Positions 8,487 to 17,850 of a stretch of 64,000 nucleotides of DNA are shown here, piece after piece. Numbering within the stretch: position 1 is the first letter of the stretch; each line of letters opens with the position of its first letter. The position numbers were made by a program, and so were the translations under genes. This DNA is from CAVVJA01 sp963779485 (GTDB lineage Bacteria; Actinomycetota; Actinomycetes; Mycobacteriales; Jatrophihabitantaceae): NCBI GenBank assembly GCA_963779485.1, contig CAVZYJ010000016.1, forward strand, positions 43,958-107,957, in the 5' to 3' direction. The notes beneath the pieces are model-generated. The model worked only from the letters and a program-made list of their open reading frames with translations. It ran no database searches and had not been told where the DNA came from.

Positions 8487-8711
8487 GACGACCCGTCCTT
8501 CCCGCTGGAAATCCGATCCGCGCCACTGGTTCCGTATTTCGGCATTGTGCTCACGTCACCGCCCGTGGTGTCGGCCGGTTGAGCACGCCGGCACTCGCAA
8601 CGTGCCGCGGCCTGCCCAGGAAGGTCAGCCCGCCAGGTCCACCGATTGGACACAGCCCCCGTTCCGTCGAATGTGGTCGCTCGGATAGTCGCCCGTGGTC
8701 CGGCTAACACC

Positions 8712-8717
8712 TACGAT
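8712..8717 (+). promoter_or_regulatory. -10 element TACGAT of a leaderless promoter
   Basis: TACGAT ends six bases before the GTG of the deacetylase gene, and no Shine-Dalgarno sequence precedes that GTG. This is the arrangement expected for leaderless actinobacterial transcripts. The same hexamer precedes glgA at 61412 by seven bases. Confidence 0.5.
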
Positions 8718-8723
8718 TTGCCT

Positions 8724-9560
8724 GTGGATCGGCGCCGTTTTCTCACCCGCGCCGGGCTCGTCGTCGGGGGTGGCCTCGCCGGTGCCGCTGGCACGGCCGG
8801 CGTCGAGGAATACCGCCTCCGGGAGAACGTCGCGATGTCCGGGCACGCGGTTGGTCACTACCGGCCCGCGGGCATCGCCGCGACCACGATCACCTATCGG
8901 GCTCCGATCGACGCCGCGGCGGTCGCCCTAACGTTCGACGACGGACCGTCGAATCGATATACGGGCCCAATACTCGACATCCTCGACCGATACGACACGC
9001 CCGCGACCTTCTTCCTGATCGGAGAGCACGCGCTGAGATACCCGTCGCTCGTCCAGCGCGCGGCCACGCGCCACGAGATCGGCAATCACACCTGGTCGCA
9101 TCCCGACATGTCCCTAGCTGGCCCGCACGCTGCGACCGCTGAGCTGACCCAAGCAGCGAATGCAGTCTCCGCACTCACAGGGCATCCCCCAATCGCGTTT
9201 CGACCCCCCTACGGCGCCTTTTCCGGCGCGACGGCCATGGTGGCCACCGGACTCGGCTACCCGATCGTGTTGTGGGATTTCGAGTTCGACCAGCACGGCG
9301 AATCCGCCACCACCAACCTCGATCGCATGGTCCGCATGACCCGCTCGGGCTCGATCATCCTTGGCCACGATGGCGGCACCCTGAACTGCGACGTTGTCGT
9401 CGATGTGCTCCCTTCACTTATCGACGGCATACGCCGCCGCGGATTCGATTTCGTCCCGCTGTCCAACCTCCTGACCGCGGCGAGACGGCAACCCGTCACG
9501 CCCAACGTGGCCGACCATGCCGACGCTGCCTCAGCCGTGCGCTCGACGACCGTCGGCTAG
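8724..9560 (+). CDS. Tat-exported polysaccharide deacetylase (NodB domain)
   Basis: The 278 residues begin with a twin-arginine signal (DRRRFLTR followed by a glycine/alanine hydrophobic stretch). The NodB catalytic motifs are all present: TFDDGP (Asp72/Asp73), HTWSH (His122, His126), FRPPYG, VLWDFEFD and LGHDG. The family removes acetyl groups from peptidoglycan or chitin-like sugars outside the membrane. The GTG at 8724 is chosen because it starts the Tat signal and follows a leaderless-type -10. Upstream in-frame codons would bury the signal. Likely role: cell-wall glycan modification. Confidence 0.9.
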   Translation: MDRRRFLTRAGLVVGGGLAGAAGTAGVEEYRLRENVAMSGHAVGHYRPAGIAATTITYRAPIDAAAVALTFDDGPSNRYTGPILDILDRYDTPATFFLIGEHALRYPSLVQRAATRHEIGNHTWSHPDMSLAGPHAATAELTQAANAVSALTGHPPIAFRPPYGAFSGATAMVATGLGYPIVLWDFEFDQHGESATTNLDRMVRMTRSGSIILGHDGGTLNCDVVVDVLPSLIDGIRRRGFDFVPLSNLLTAARRQPVTPNVADHADAASAVRSTTVG

Positions 9561-9581
9561 GCGGACAATCGCGCGAGCGGA

Positions 9582-9875
9582 TCAGCGGAAGGACGACGCG
9601 ATCTGCGTCTCGACCTCGGCATATGCCGCCCCGGCCCGACCGAGCAACTGACCGATGCCGTCGAGGGCGTCCGACAGTCCCCTCGCGTGCTGGTCGAATT
9701 GCTCGTAGAGCGCGGCGAACTGAGCCGCCGCCGTGCCGGACCAGTCGGCTCCGAACAGCGGTCCTAGCTGACCCCGCAGGTTTTGGTGCGCACCTCGCAC
9801 GTCCGCGGATGTGCGAGCGACGGTTCCGCCGAGGGTCTGTAACTGCTCTGGTGTGACCTTGAGTACCGATGGCAT
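9582..9875 (-). CDS. WXG100-family (ESAT-6-like) protein
   Basis: A 97-residue helical hairpin with W45-S-G47 at the turn and a C-terminal Y85-x-x-x-E89, the YxxxD/E-type signal recognised by type VII secretion ATPases. The ATG at 9875 has GGAGG eight bases upstream; the frame beyond it is antisense to the FtsK-like gene. It is divergent from that ATPase gene across 193 bases. WXG100 proteins are secreted as dimers or serve as partners for larger substrates. No second WXG100 gene is adjacent, so a homodimer is likely. Confidence 0.92.
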   Translation of the reverse strand: MPSVLKVTPEQLQTLGGTVARTSADVRGAHQNLRGQLGPLFGADWSGTAAAQFAALYEQFDQHARGLSDALDGIGQLLGRAGAAYAEVETQIASSFR

Positions 9876-9990
9876 GAGCAAAACCTCCCAGTGCCTCGCC
9901 GCGGGCGGCGTGGGGGCTGCCCGCGTGGATGAGTTGATGTGGCTGGCACGGTACCTACGCGAAAGCCCCCAGAAGATCATCGATCCAGCC

Positions 9991-10017
9991 TGTGGATATG
10001 CGCTCGCGTTATCCACA
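9991..10017. promoter_or_regulatory. Inverted pair of DnaA boxes between WXG100 and FtsK-like genes
   Basis: TGTGGATAT (9991-9999, one mismatch to the reverse box) and TTATCCACA (10009-10017, perfect box) face each other across 9 bases. The site is 52 bases before the GTG of the FtsK-like gene. The same geometry occurs at 31146-31172. Confidence 0.55.
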
Positions 10018-10068
10018 GTTCTCCGTCGAGTGCTCCACTCGGTCATCAGACTGGCCAGACTCGATCTC

Positions 10069-13000
10069 GTGCGCGTTCGCCTGTCCATCAGTGATCCACC
10101 GCGTCCCGTCCGGGATGTGCAGATCACTGCGCCGGATCGGACCTGCCTGGCCGATCTCGTCGGCGCACTCGCCGGCGAGGCTGGACGAGCAGTCGGCCCG
10201 CTCGCGGTATGGAATGGCTGTTTGCGTGTCGAATTGACCGCCCCGCTCGGCGGAGCCGGTTTACGCAACGGCGACGTTCTGCGGTTCGACGGGCCGAGAC
10301 GAGATTCGATAGGCAGTGCACCGCTTCAGGTGGCCGTCGTTGGTGGTCCCGACGCCGGCAAGGCGGTGCCGTTGACCAGCGGACAGATCGTTGTCGGGCG
10401 GGCCCGGACGTGCCACCTATCTTTGTCGGATCCCGAGGTATCGCGTCGCCACTTGGCTCTCGCGCTGACTCCGGCCGGCCTCCGCGTGCGTGATCTCGGA
10501 TCAACGAACCGCACGCGAATAGAAGGGCATCTCATCGACTCGTCCGACTCCCCGGCTTCGATTGGTGACGCCATTCGGCTTGGTGATTCGACGCTTGTCG
10601 TGACGTGTGCGCAGGAGGACGCGGCCGCTTTGACTCCCGCCCCGGACGGCCGCCTGCTGGTGAACCGGCCACCACTCGGTGTCGCGGAAGCCAGCCTCGA
10701 CGAGATCGAATATCCTGACGAGCGCGAAAGCTCCGGCTCACCGCGCATACCGTGGTTGGCCGCGCTCCTACCGGCCGCGCTAGGAATTGCTCTCGCCGCA
10801 ATGTTTCATGCGGTGCAGTATCTCGCGTTCGCCCTTCTCTCACCGGTGATGCTGCTGGGCTCAGCTGCCGGCGACCGTTGGCATTGGCGGCGTGGCCACC
10901 GCCAGGCTGTGGTGAGCGTGGCCCAACAGCGAGCCCGCGCGGATAGTCGACGCGTTGAGCTATTGACCGCCGAGACCATGGCTCGACGCCGATCTCATCC
11001 GGACGCCGCTGCTGTGCTGCGGACGGCGACGGTCCCCGACTGTCGAGTGTGGGAACGACGTCTCGATCACACGGAGTTCGGCACGGTTCGCTTGGGACTA
11101 GCCGACCAGGTCTCGCGACTCACGGTGCTGCGTCGCGGGAGTCGGGCCCCCGCAGGCGTGCTCAGCTGCGTTCCTTTCATTGTGGATCTCCGGACCGGGT
11201 CTGTCGGGATGGTGGGGCCGCTCGATGTCGCGCGAGCCTGTGCACGGTGGCTGATGGGTCAATTGGCTGTATCGCACTCGCCCGCTGATCTCCGCTTCGT
11301 TCTCATGGTCAAGGACACCAGCCAGGATGCTTGGACGTGGACCCGGTGGCTGCCTCATCACCTCTCAGTGACGTCCGGAGCCGACGAACACGCGTCGACG
11401 GTAATGGCACTTCGGAGCCTCGTAGACGCCCGGCTCGCGGATCGCGGACAGCAGACGACGACTTCCTGGCCCGGACCTTGGACGATCGTCGTTGTCGATC
11501 CGAGCGGAGACCTCGCCGACGTGCCTGGCCTCGTCAGTCTCCTGGCCGACGGCACGCGAGCAGGTGTGACCGCGATATGCGTGGATGATCGGAATCGAAG
11601 GCTTCTCGCGTCCTGTTCCACGGTAGTCGCCGTCGATGACGCAGCCGGGACACGCTTCGTCGTTCGGCAAGCGGCCGCGTCGGTTGTCCGAGATGTGTCG
11701 GCTGATCAAGTGACGACGGAGTGGGCCGAGAGCGTGGCCAGAGGGCTGGCTCCCCTTGCCGATGCTGGGGCCGACACGTCCCTGACAATTCCGGCGACGT
11801 GCTTCCTCTTCGATCTGCTCGGGCTCGATCGGGGGGATCTCCGATCCGCGATCGTCGAACGATGGCGTTTAGGGAAAGGACGACCGAGAACTGCGGTAGG
11901 ACTCGGCGCCCAGGGGGTCGTCGAGCTCGATCTGATCAGCGATGGGCCACACATGCTCGTCGCCGGTACTACGGGTTCTGGTAAGTCGGAGCTGTTGCAG
12001 TCCCTGGTCGCAGGGCTGTCTATCGCCAATGCGCCCGGCCAGGTCGCGTTCGTGCTGGTCGACTACAAGGGCGGTGCCACCTTCGTCGACTGCGGCCGCC
12101 TGCCGCATGCGCTCGGCGTGGTTACTGATCTCGATGCACATCTCACCAGGCGCGCCTTGCGATCGCTCGACGCCGAGCTACGACGGCGGGAAGTGCTGTT
12201 CGCAGATGTTGGCGCTCGCGACCTCGACCAGTACCACAGGACGACGACGGGCCAGCACGGGTCGCTACACCGCCTCGTCCTGATCGTCGACGAATTCGCC
12301 ACCCTGGCGGAAGAGCTACCCGACTTCTTGGACGGGCTCATCGACATTGCGCAACGGGGGCGATCCCTCGGCATACATTTGATCCTGGCCACTCAACGAC
12401 CCGGTGGCGTGATTTCGCCCGAGATCCGTGCGAACACAGCTCTTCGCATCGCGTTACGTGTGACGGATACCAACGAATCGGTCGATGTTGTGGGCACTCC
12501 CGCGGCGGCCGCGATAGACAAGCAACGACCCGGCCGCGCGTGCGTGCGTACCGGGTCAACGGTGACCGAGATGCAAACTGCGCGCATCGCCGAGGTGGTG
12601 CCGTCATCGCAACGGATACGGGTGGAGTCTCTGGATCACTGGGGGCGCCCCATCGCATCACCTCCGTCACGTGTCGACAAAACCGATCTCCAGCTGTTGG
12701 CTGACGCCACCCACGAGGCCACCTTCGTCACAGACGCTCTGGTACCCCAGCCGCCGTGGCTGCCGCCGCTGACGCATCTCCTGCCCATCACCGACCTCGA
12801 CGACGTGCCCTGCCCTGACCTGATCCCGCTCGGCGTGGTCGACCTGCCCGACATCCAGCAGCAAGTACCGCTTGTCGTGGACCTGAGTCGAGCTGGGCCC
12901 TGCCTCGTTGTCGGTGGAGCTGGCTCGGGCCGGACAACTGCCCTCAGCACAGCCGTGGCGGTCACCGCGAGCCGACTGTCGTGCGAGTCGCTGCAGGCGT

Positions 13001-14277
13001 ACGTCGTCGATTGCGCCGGCGGGGATCTGCGGGCGGTGGTTGCCGATCTTCCGCACTGTGCGGCGGTGCTCTCCAGAGACGATTTCGACGCCATAGCACG
13101 GCTCATCGAGCGCCTAACCGACCTCGCGGCTGAACGACGGTCCAACCATGCGGCCACGTCGACCGTCGCGTCGACAGCGAAGGCCGAGCCGCAGCGCGCC
13201 CTGCTCGTGGTCGACGGTTGGGAGGGCTTTGCCATTGCGTCCGAGGAACACGACGGAGGCCGGACGGTCGACGCGTTCCTCGGCCTCTTGCGCGACGCGA
13301 CGTCGATCGGAATGACCGTCCTGGTCGCCGGCGATAGAACGGCGCTGGCGCCCAGGCTCGCAGGCATCGTGAGCCGGCGGTTCGTGCTCAGGCTGGTAGA
13401 TCGAGCCGACTATGCCCTGGCCGGGATACCGCCACATCACGTGCCGGTTCGCATGCCGCCCGGGCGTGCCATCCGGAGTGAGGATCATGCCGAGGTTCAG
13501 TTCGCGGTACTCGGTCGCGACGCCAGTCCCGCCGAGCAACGTCGTGCGGTCGCGGCGATAGCCGCCGCAGCCAGGCCTAGAGCGATGGCGCCGGTGATCG
13601 CGGTGCGACCCTTGCCGCGTCGGGTCCAACTCGCCGACTTGCGTCCAGCCGACCGGGCACACCCGACGCTCGGTGTCGGGGGCGACCGCGCCGAACCGAT
13701 ACATCTCGACCTGTTCGCTGCACCTGGAACGTTCCTGGTCGCGGGACCTCCGCGCTCGGGGCGAACCACGGCGCTCACAGTCATCGGCAAGCAGCTGCAC
13801 TCGATGGCTATCGAGATCATCGTTGCCGCACCGGCCCGATCGGACCTCGCATCCTTCGCGTGCGCGCTCGGAATTCCGGTGTGGGACCGCAATGCACCAG
13901 AACATTCCTTGACTACCGCGTCGCGTGGACGCCGGGTAATCCTGGTCGACGATGCCGAAACCTTCCTGGACTCCGCGGTCGAGGCGGCATTGGCGGAGAT
14001 CACTCGCCAACAGGGCTCCGGTCAGATCAGCGTCGTGGCGGCGCGGACCGACGATCTTGCGGTCTCCTATCGCGGCCTGCTGTTCGATGCTCAGCGCGGC
14101 CGAACTGGTCTGCTACTACAGCCCGCCGTGAGCGATGGTGAGCTTCTTGGTGTGCGTGTTCGGCGCACGCGGACGACCGCGCTTCCGGGTCGCGGCGTAT
14201 TGGTTGGGGATCTGCCGCGACTGACTGGCGTGCTGGGCTCGGGGAACCTCATGCCGGTGCAGGTGGCAAGCCCGTGA
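10069..14277 (+). CDS. Ubiquitin-like/FHA-FtsK triple-ATPase, type VII secretion EccC/EssC-like
   Basis: About 1402 residues. Order: a ubiquitin/YukD-like beta-grasp start (1-~75, ending GLRNGDVLRF), an FHA domain (~90-170: GR at 110-111, SRRH at 125-128, STN at 145-147), two membrane helices (~227-268), then three FtsK-type ATPase modules. Module 1 has an intact Walker A GTTGSGKS (~633-640) and Walker B LIVDEF (~738-743). Modules 2 and 3 have GAGSGRTT (~950) and GPPRSGRTT (~1226) with Arg in place of the catalytic Lys. FHA before the TM pair recalls Firmicute EssC more than mycobacterial EccC. The GTG at 10069 has CAGACT seven bases upstream and may be leaderless. No EccB/D/E or mycosin gene is nearby. 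Confidence 0.92.
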   Translation: MRVRLSISDPPRPVRDVQITAPDRTCLADLVGALAGEAGRAVGPLAVWNGCLRVELTAPLGGAGLRNGDVLRFDGPRRDSIGSAPLQVAVVGGPDAGKAVPLTSGQIVVGRARTCHLSLSDPEVSRRHLALALTPAGLRVRDLGSTNRTRIEGHLIDSSDSPASIGDAIRLGDSTLVVTCAQEDAAALTPAPDGRLLVNRPPLGVAEASLDEIEYPDERESSGSPRIPWLAALLPAALGIALAAMFHAVQYLAFALLSPVMLLGSAAGDRWHWRRGHRQAVVSVAQQRARADSRRVELLTAETMARRRSHPDAAAVLRTATVPDCRVWERRLDHTEFGTVRLGLADQVSRLTVLRRGSRAPAGVLSCVPFIVDLRTGSVGMVGPLDVARACARWLMGQLAVSHSPADLRFVLMVKDTSQDAWTWTRWLPHHLSVTSGADEHASTVMALRSLVDARLADRGQQTTTSWPGPWTIVVVDPSGDLADVPGLVSLLADGTRAGVTAICVDDRNRRLLASCSTVVAVDDAAGTRFVVRQAAASVVRDVSADQVTTEWAESVARGLAPLADAGADTSLTIPATCFLFDLLGLDRGDLRSAIVERWRLGKGRPRTAVGLGAQGVVELDLISDGPHMLVAGTTGSGKSELLQSLVAGLSIANAPGQVAFVLVDYKGGATFVDCGRLPHALGVVTDLDAHLTRRALRSLDAELRRREVLFADVGARDLDQYHRTTTGQHGSLHRLVLIVDEFATLAEELPDFLDGLIDIAQRGRSLGIHLILATQRPGGVISPEIRANTALRIALRVTDTNESVDVVGTPAAAAIDKQRPGRACVRTGSTVTEMQTARIAEVVPSSQRIRVESLDHWGRPIASPPSRVDKTDLQLLADATHEATFVTDALVPQPPWLPPLTHLLPITDLDDVPCPDLIPLGVVDLPDIQQQVPLVVDLSRAGPCLVVGGAGSGRTTALSTAVAVTASRLSCESLQAYVVDCAGGDLRAVVADLPHCAAVLSRDDFDAIARLIERLTDLAAERRSNHAATSTVASTAKAEPQRALLVVDGWEGFAIASEEHDGGRTVDAFLGLLRDATSIGMTVLVAGDRTALAPRLAGIVSRRFVLRLVDRADYALAGIPPHHVPVRMPPGRAIRSEDHAEVQFAVLGRDASPAEQRRAVAAIAAAARPRAMAPVIAVRPLPRRVQLADLRPADRAHPTLGVGGDRAEPIHLDLFAAPGTFLVAGPPRSGRTTALTVIGKQLHSMAIEIIVAAPARSDLASFACALGIPVWDRNAPEHSLTTASRGRRVILVDDAETFLDSAVEAALAEITRQQGSGQISVVAARTDDLAVSYRGLLFDAQRGRTGLLLQPAVSDGELLGVRVRRTRTTALPGRGVLVGDLPRLTGVLGSGNLMPVQVASP

Positions 14278-14360
14278 TGGCACACAGAACACGGCGCTTG
14301 TATCGGCCAGCGCCTGACGCACTGCGCCGTGCGGCGCCCCGCTGGCTCGCCGGGCTGATA

Positions 14361-15989
14361 TCACCCCATGTGCGGATAGCGATGATCGGTCGGAGGCACG
14401 AAGGTCTCCTTGATCGATCGCGGCGAGATCCAGCGCACGAGGTTCCAGATCGATCCGGCCTTGTCATTCGTGCCGGAAGCGCGAGCGCCACCGAAGGGTT
14501 GCTGGCCGACGACGGCGCCGGTCGGCTTGTCATTGACGTAGAAATTCCCGGCGGCGAATCGAAGCGCATGCGACGCCTCCAGGATCGCCGCCCGCTCGCG
14601 GGCAAACACGGCGCCGGTGAGGGCGTACGGCGTCACCGATTCGAGTTGCTCGAGGGTTTGTGTCCACGCGTTGTCCTCGTAGACGTGAACGGCCAGGATG
14701 GGGCCGAAATACTCCTGGACGAACGCCTCGTGGGTCGGATCGCTGATCACAGCGACGGTGGGCCGCACGAAGAAACCCGTGCTGTCGTCGGACTTGCCGC
14801 CAGCGAGCACGGAGGCGGACGGCTGCGCATGCAACCGGTCGATCGCGGCGGTCAGCCGATCGAACGCACGTCGATCAATTACCGCGCCACCGAAGTTGGT
14901 GAAATCGGCGACATCGCCGTAGGTCAGCGACTCGGTGACCGCTACCAGCTCGTCCCGGGCCCCGTTATCCCACAGCGACTGGGGAATGTACGCCCGAGAC
15001 GCGGCCGAACACTTCTGTCCCTGGTACTCGAACGCGCCACGCACCAGGCCAGTCACAAGCGACGCCGGATCGGCCGACGGGTGCGCGAGCACGAAGTCCT
15101 TGCCGCCGGTCTCGCCGACCATCCGTGGATACGAGGCGTACGAGGAGATCGAGGCGCCAACGGCTCGCCACAAGGACTGGAAGGTCGCCGTCGAGCCGGT
15201 GAAATGAATTCCCGCCAAGGCATGATGCGGAACGGCGACCTGGCTGACGGCTTGACCGTCCCCGGTCACCAGATTGATCACGCCCGGGGGCAGGCCAGCG
15301 GCTTCCAGCAAGCGCATCGTCCAATGCGCCGCCAGCTGTTGCGTCGGAGAGGGCTTCCACACGACCACGTTGCCGAGCAGCGCGGGTGCCGTTGGCAGGT
15401 TGGCGCCAATCGCGGTGAAATTGAACGGCGTTATCGCCAGGACGAAGCCCTCGAGGGGACGATAGTCCATTCGGTTCCAGGTAAGCCGTGCGCTCATCGG
15501 CTGGTTCTGCAGGATCTCGCGAGCAAAGTGCACGTTGAACCGAAGAAAGTCGATCAGCTCGCAGGCCGAATCGATCTCGGCTTGTTGCACAGTCTTCGAC
15601 TGGCCGAGCATCGTTGCAGCATTCAAGGTGTCCCGCCATGTCGTCGACAGCAGATCCGCCGCGCGAAGGAAGATCGCCGCTCGCTCGTCAAATGGCAGGT
15701 CGCGCCAAGCCGCAGCCGCGCCAAGTGCGGCGTCCACGGCATCCGCGACGTCGGCCGGGGTCGCCTGGGCCGCTCGACCCAGCACGGTCGAGTGACTGTG
15801 CGGGGCAACGACACTGATGTGATCCCCCCCGGCCATGCGCTGCTGACCGGCGATCGTCATCGTCAGATCGATCGACTGCCCAGCGAACTCCTGGAGCTTG
15901 GCCTCGAGCGACGACCGCTCGGGCGTACCGCTCCGGTAGGTGTGAATAGGCTCGTTGTCCGGCGTGGGAGGAGCGGTAACGGCGTCCAT
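14361..15989 (-). CDS. pruA: L-glutamate gamma-semialdehyde (P5C) dehydrogenase
   Basis: A 542-residue aldehyde dehydrogenase of the PruA type: N-terminal segment, NAD-binding part with AITPFNFTAIGANLPTAP, catalytic Glu in GETGGKDFV, nucleophile Cys in YQGQKCSAASR, and the C-terminal FGGARASGTNDKAG oligomerisation region. It oxidises P5C/glutamate semialdehyde to glutamate in proline degradation. The ATG at 15989 has GAAGGG upstream. No proline dehydrogenase gene (putA/prodh) is adjacent, so it must be elsewhere. It is convergent with the secretion ATPase. Confidence 0.95.
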   Translation of the reverse strand: MDAVTAPPTPDNEPIHTYRSGTPERSSLEAKLQEFAGQSIDLTMTIAGQQRMAGGDHISVVAPHSHSTVLGRAAQATPADVADAVDAALGAAAAWRDLPFDERAAIFLRAADLLSTTWRDTLNAATMLGQSKTVQQAEIDSACELIDFLRFNVHFAREILQNQPMSARLTWNRMDYRPLEGFVLAITPFNFTAIGANLPTAPALLGNVVVWKPSPTQQLAAHWTMRLLEAAGLPPGVINLVTGDGQAVSQVAVPHHALAGIHFTGSTATFQSLWRAVGASISSYASYPRMVGETGGKDFVLAHPSADPASLVTGLVRGAFEYQGQKCSAASRAYIPQSLWDNGARDELVAVTESLTYGDVADFTNFGGAVIDRRAFDRLTAAIDRLHAQPSASVLAGGKSDDSTGFFVRPTVAVISDPTHEAFVQEYFGPILAVHVYEDNAWTQTLEQLESVTPYALTGAVFARERAAILEASHALRFAAGNFYVNDKPTGAVVGQQPFGGARASGTNDKAGSIWNLVRWISPRSIKETFVPPTDHRYPHMG

Positions 15990-16164
15990 GAGCGGCCCTT
16001 CGACGAGCGGTCTACGGGGCATTCGGCCGTCATGCACCGCCCGGACCAGACGGGTGGGCAGGGCGGCGGAGCCGGCAGTTCATGCCCACTGCGTATACAG
16101 ACGATCCTCTCACCATCAGTGAGGTGCGCGCAGCGAAACTTCCCGGCGACTACCCTGCGTCAGC

Positions 16165-16662
16165 TCAGATCAGCTCGACCAGAATCGGAAGTTCCTGGGT
16201 CGCGTACCAGGAGAGCCCGAGGCCCTCAGCATCGTCGACGCGGTCTTGCGCCTCCGGGTCGCCGAGATCTGCGGCGAAGATGGCGGCAGCCGCAGCCGCG
16301 ATGGTCCCTTCCCCTTCGGCGTCGTCCACGTGGGCGGCCGCGACGCGATCGAATGTCACCGGGATGCCGACCTCGACGACACCGCGGTCTCGATCGTCGC
16401 GGATCGTGACCGACGAATCGGGAATGTCGGCGGCGAGCACAACCCGGCGCCGCGGGGCGGTGGGGTCGTCGTCCAAGGCCCGCAGCGAGCTCCGCGCGGC
16501 TTCCAATGTCGCCGCGTACTCCAGCTCCTCGCTGTCGTCGCCGCGATACCACTCCCGAAGTCCAGGAGTAACCGCGAAGGCGGTGAGCGGGCTGCCCTGA
16601 ACGGCACCCTCTGCGAGCAGCTGGCGCAGCCCATGCAGCGTCGAGGGCAGGTAGACCCTCAC
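16165..16662 (-). CDS. DUF6912 family protein
   Basis: A 165-residue protein beginning MRVYLPSTLHGLRQLLAEG, characteristic of a conserved actinobacterial family without known function (DUF6912). It is acidic, with repeated Asp/Glu stretches and alternating strand/helix, and a C-terminal LSWYATQELPILVE. No catalytic motif, membrane segment or signal is visible. The GTG start at 16662 keeps the conserved N-terminus. It lies between pruA and the lipase gene on the same strand, with 48 bases to the lipase stop. Confidence 0.8.
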   Translation of the reverse strand: MRVYLPSTLHGLRQLLAEGAVQGSPLTAFAVTPGLREWYRGDDSEELEYAATLEAARSSLRALDDDPTAPRRRVVLAADIPDSSVTIRDDRDRGVVEVGIPVTFDRVAAAHVDDAEGEGTIAAAAAAIFAADLGDPEAQDRVDDAEGLGLSWYATQELPILVELI

Positions 16663-16710
16663 TCGGCGGCCTGGGCGGAACGGAATGCCGATTCGCCGAT
16701 GCGCCGCGCT

Positions 16711-17850
16711 TCACTGCTGGGCGTGCAGCTCTATCGTCGCGGTACGCATCGCGGTCTCAAGGACGACGGTCCGCCGCCGCGGATCCATGAGATTCGCTCC
16801 GATGACCGCGAGGTCCTCCGGCCCGGGACCCACGAACAGGACCTGCTTGCCGTTGGCTCGCAATCGAGCAATGTCGGCCAGGATCCCCCGGGTTATCGCC
16901 CGGCGTATCGATCGCTCGATCCGCGCCACCGGCGATCGCGGCCGATCGAGTAGGACCGACGCCATCGGGGCCAGCACGTATACCTCGTCCACGGCCTGGT
17001 CGAGGAGCAGGTCGGCCGAGGCGTTCGACGCCGCACCGCCGTCGATGTAGGGGTGCTCGCCGATGCGCTTCGGGGGATACCAGGCCGGAATCGAGCACGA
17101 TGCGACGACCGCGTCGGCGAGTGACACATCGGGCGATCCAGGCAGTCCGACGCGATCGCGACCGAACACGACCCGCCGGCCCGACCAGTAGTCGACCGCG
17201 ATAATCCACGGGTGAGGCTGAGTCGGCCAGCGGCCCTCCAGTCCGGCTTCCCCGGCGATACCAGCCACCATGTCGGCAACCGCCTGGAGGCTGCCACGTC
17301 CGGTGGGTAGCGCGCCGGTCAACGTGAGCAAGGTCCGCGACCGGCGGGGGTGCCGGACACCGCCGAGCAGGAGCCGCGGCGATCCGACGCCGAACCCAGG
17401 CCACGGTGGGAGGCCACGACCGGTCGTGTCGTACTCGAACGCGATCGGTGGATCGTCCGGAGCCGGGATGCCCTGGTGATGCCTGCGCATTTGGTCGACA
17501 GACACGGCGCAAGCAAGCGCCGCCGCGGCGACGGCACCGGCAGATGTGCCGACGACCAGCTGGACGTCCCGCGCATCGAAGCCGGCCTCGACCTCGAGCG
17601 CCGAGAGCGCGCCGACGATCCAGGCGAAGCCCAAGACGCCGCCACCGCCCAGTACAAGGGCCCGACGCGGCCGAGCGGAACTGTCTCGTCGGCCACTCGC
17701 CGGGCTGGAACCGACCGCGGCGCTCCGTACCGGCCGGCTGGAGGGCGCCCACATTGGCGAGACCGCGGACACCTCCACGGACTCATCGGAGTCGACTACC
17801 TCGTCTTCTGGCGAGTCGTCTGGGTTGGCGGATTCGCCGCCCGGCCTCAC
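16711..17850 (-). CDS. Patatin-like phospholipase / lipid acyl hydrolase
   Basis: Of 379 residues, the first ~62 are acidic then Ser/Arg-rich and probably disordered. The patatin core follows: oxyanion loop LGGGGVLGFAW (~67-77), nucleophile in GTSAG (Ser103) and the D-G-G dyad motif at Asp270 (YIDGGAASNA). The family hydrolyses acyl esters in phospholipids or triacylglycerol. The GTG start overlaps the stop of the WS/DGAT gene as GTGA, so synthesis and hydrolysis of neutral lipid may be translationally linked. Confidence 0.9.
   Translation of the reverse strand: MRPGGESANPDDSPEDEVVDSDESVEVSAVSPMWAPSSRPVRSAAVGSSPASGRRDSSARPRRALVLGGGGVLGFAWIVGALSALEVEAGFDARDVQLVVGTSAGAVAAAALACAVSVDQMRRHHQGIPAPDDPPIAFEYDTTGRGLPPWPGFGVGSPRLLLGGVRHPRRSRTLLTLTGALPTGRGSLQAVADMVAGIAGEAGLEGRWPTQPHPWIIAVDYWSGRRVVFGRDRVGLPGSPDVSLADAVVASCSIPAWYPPKRIGEHPYIDGGAASNASADLLLDQAVDEVYVLAPMASVLLDRPRSPVARIERSIRRAITRGILADIARLRANGKQVLFVGPGPEDLAVIGANLMDPRRRTVVLETAMRTATIELHAQQ

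Noticed and set aside
9811..10068. Upstream extension of the FtsK-like gene to 9811
   Set aside because: It is antisense to the WXG100 gene and its promoter, and the conserved beta-grasp domain starts at the GTG at 10069.
14274..16409. 711-codon plus-strand open frame
   Set aside because: It is the antisense shadow of pruA and DUF6912, is very rich in Arg/Gly, and has no conserved motif; the minus strand carries the intact family motifs.
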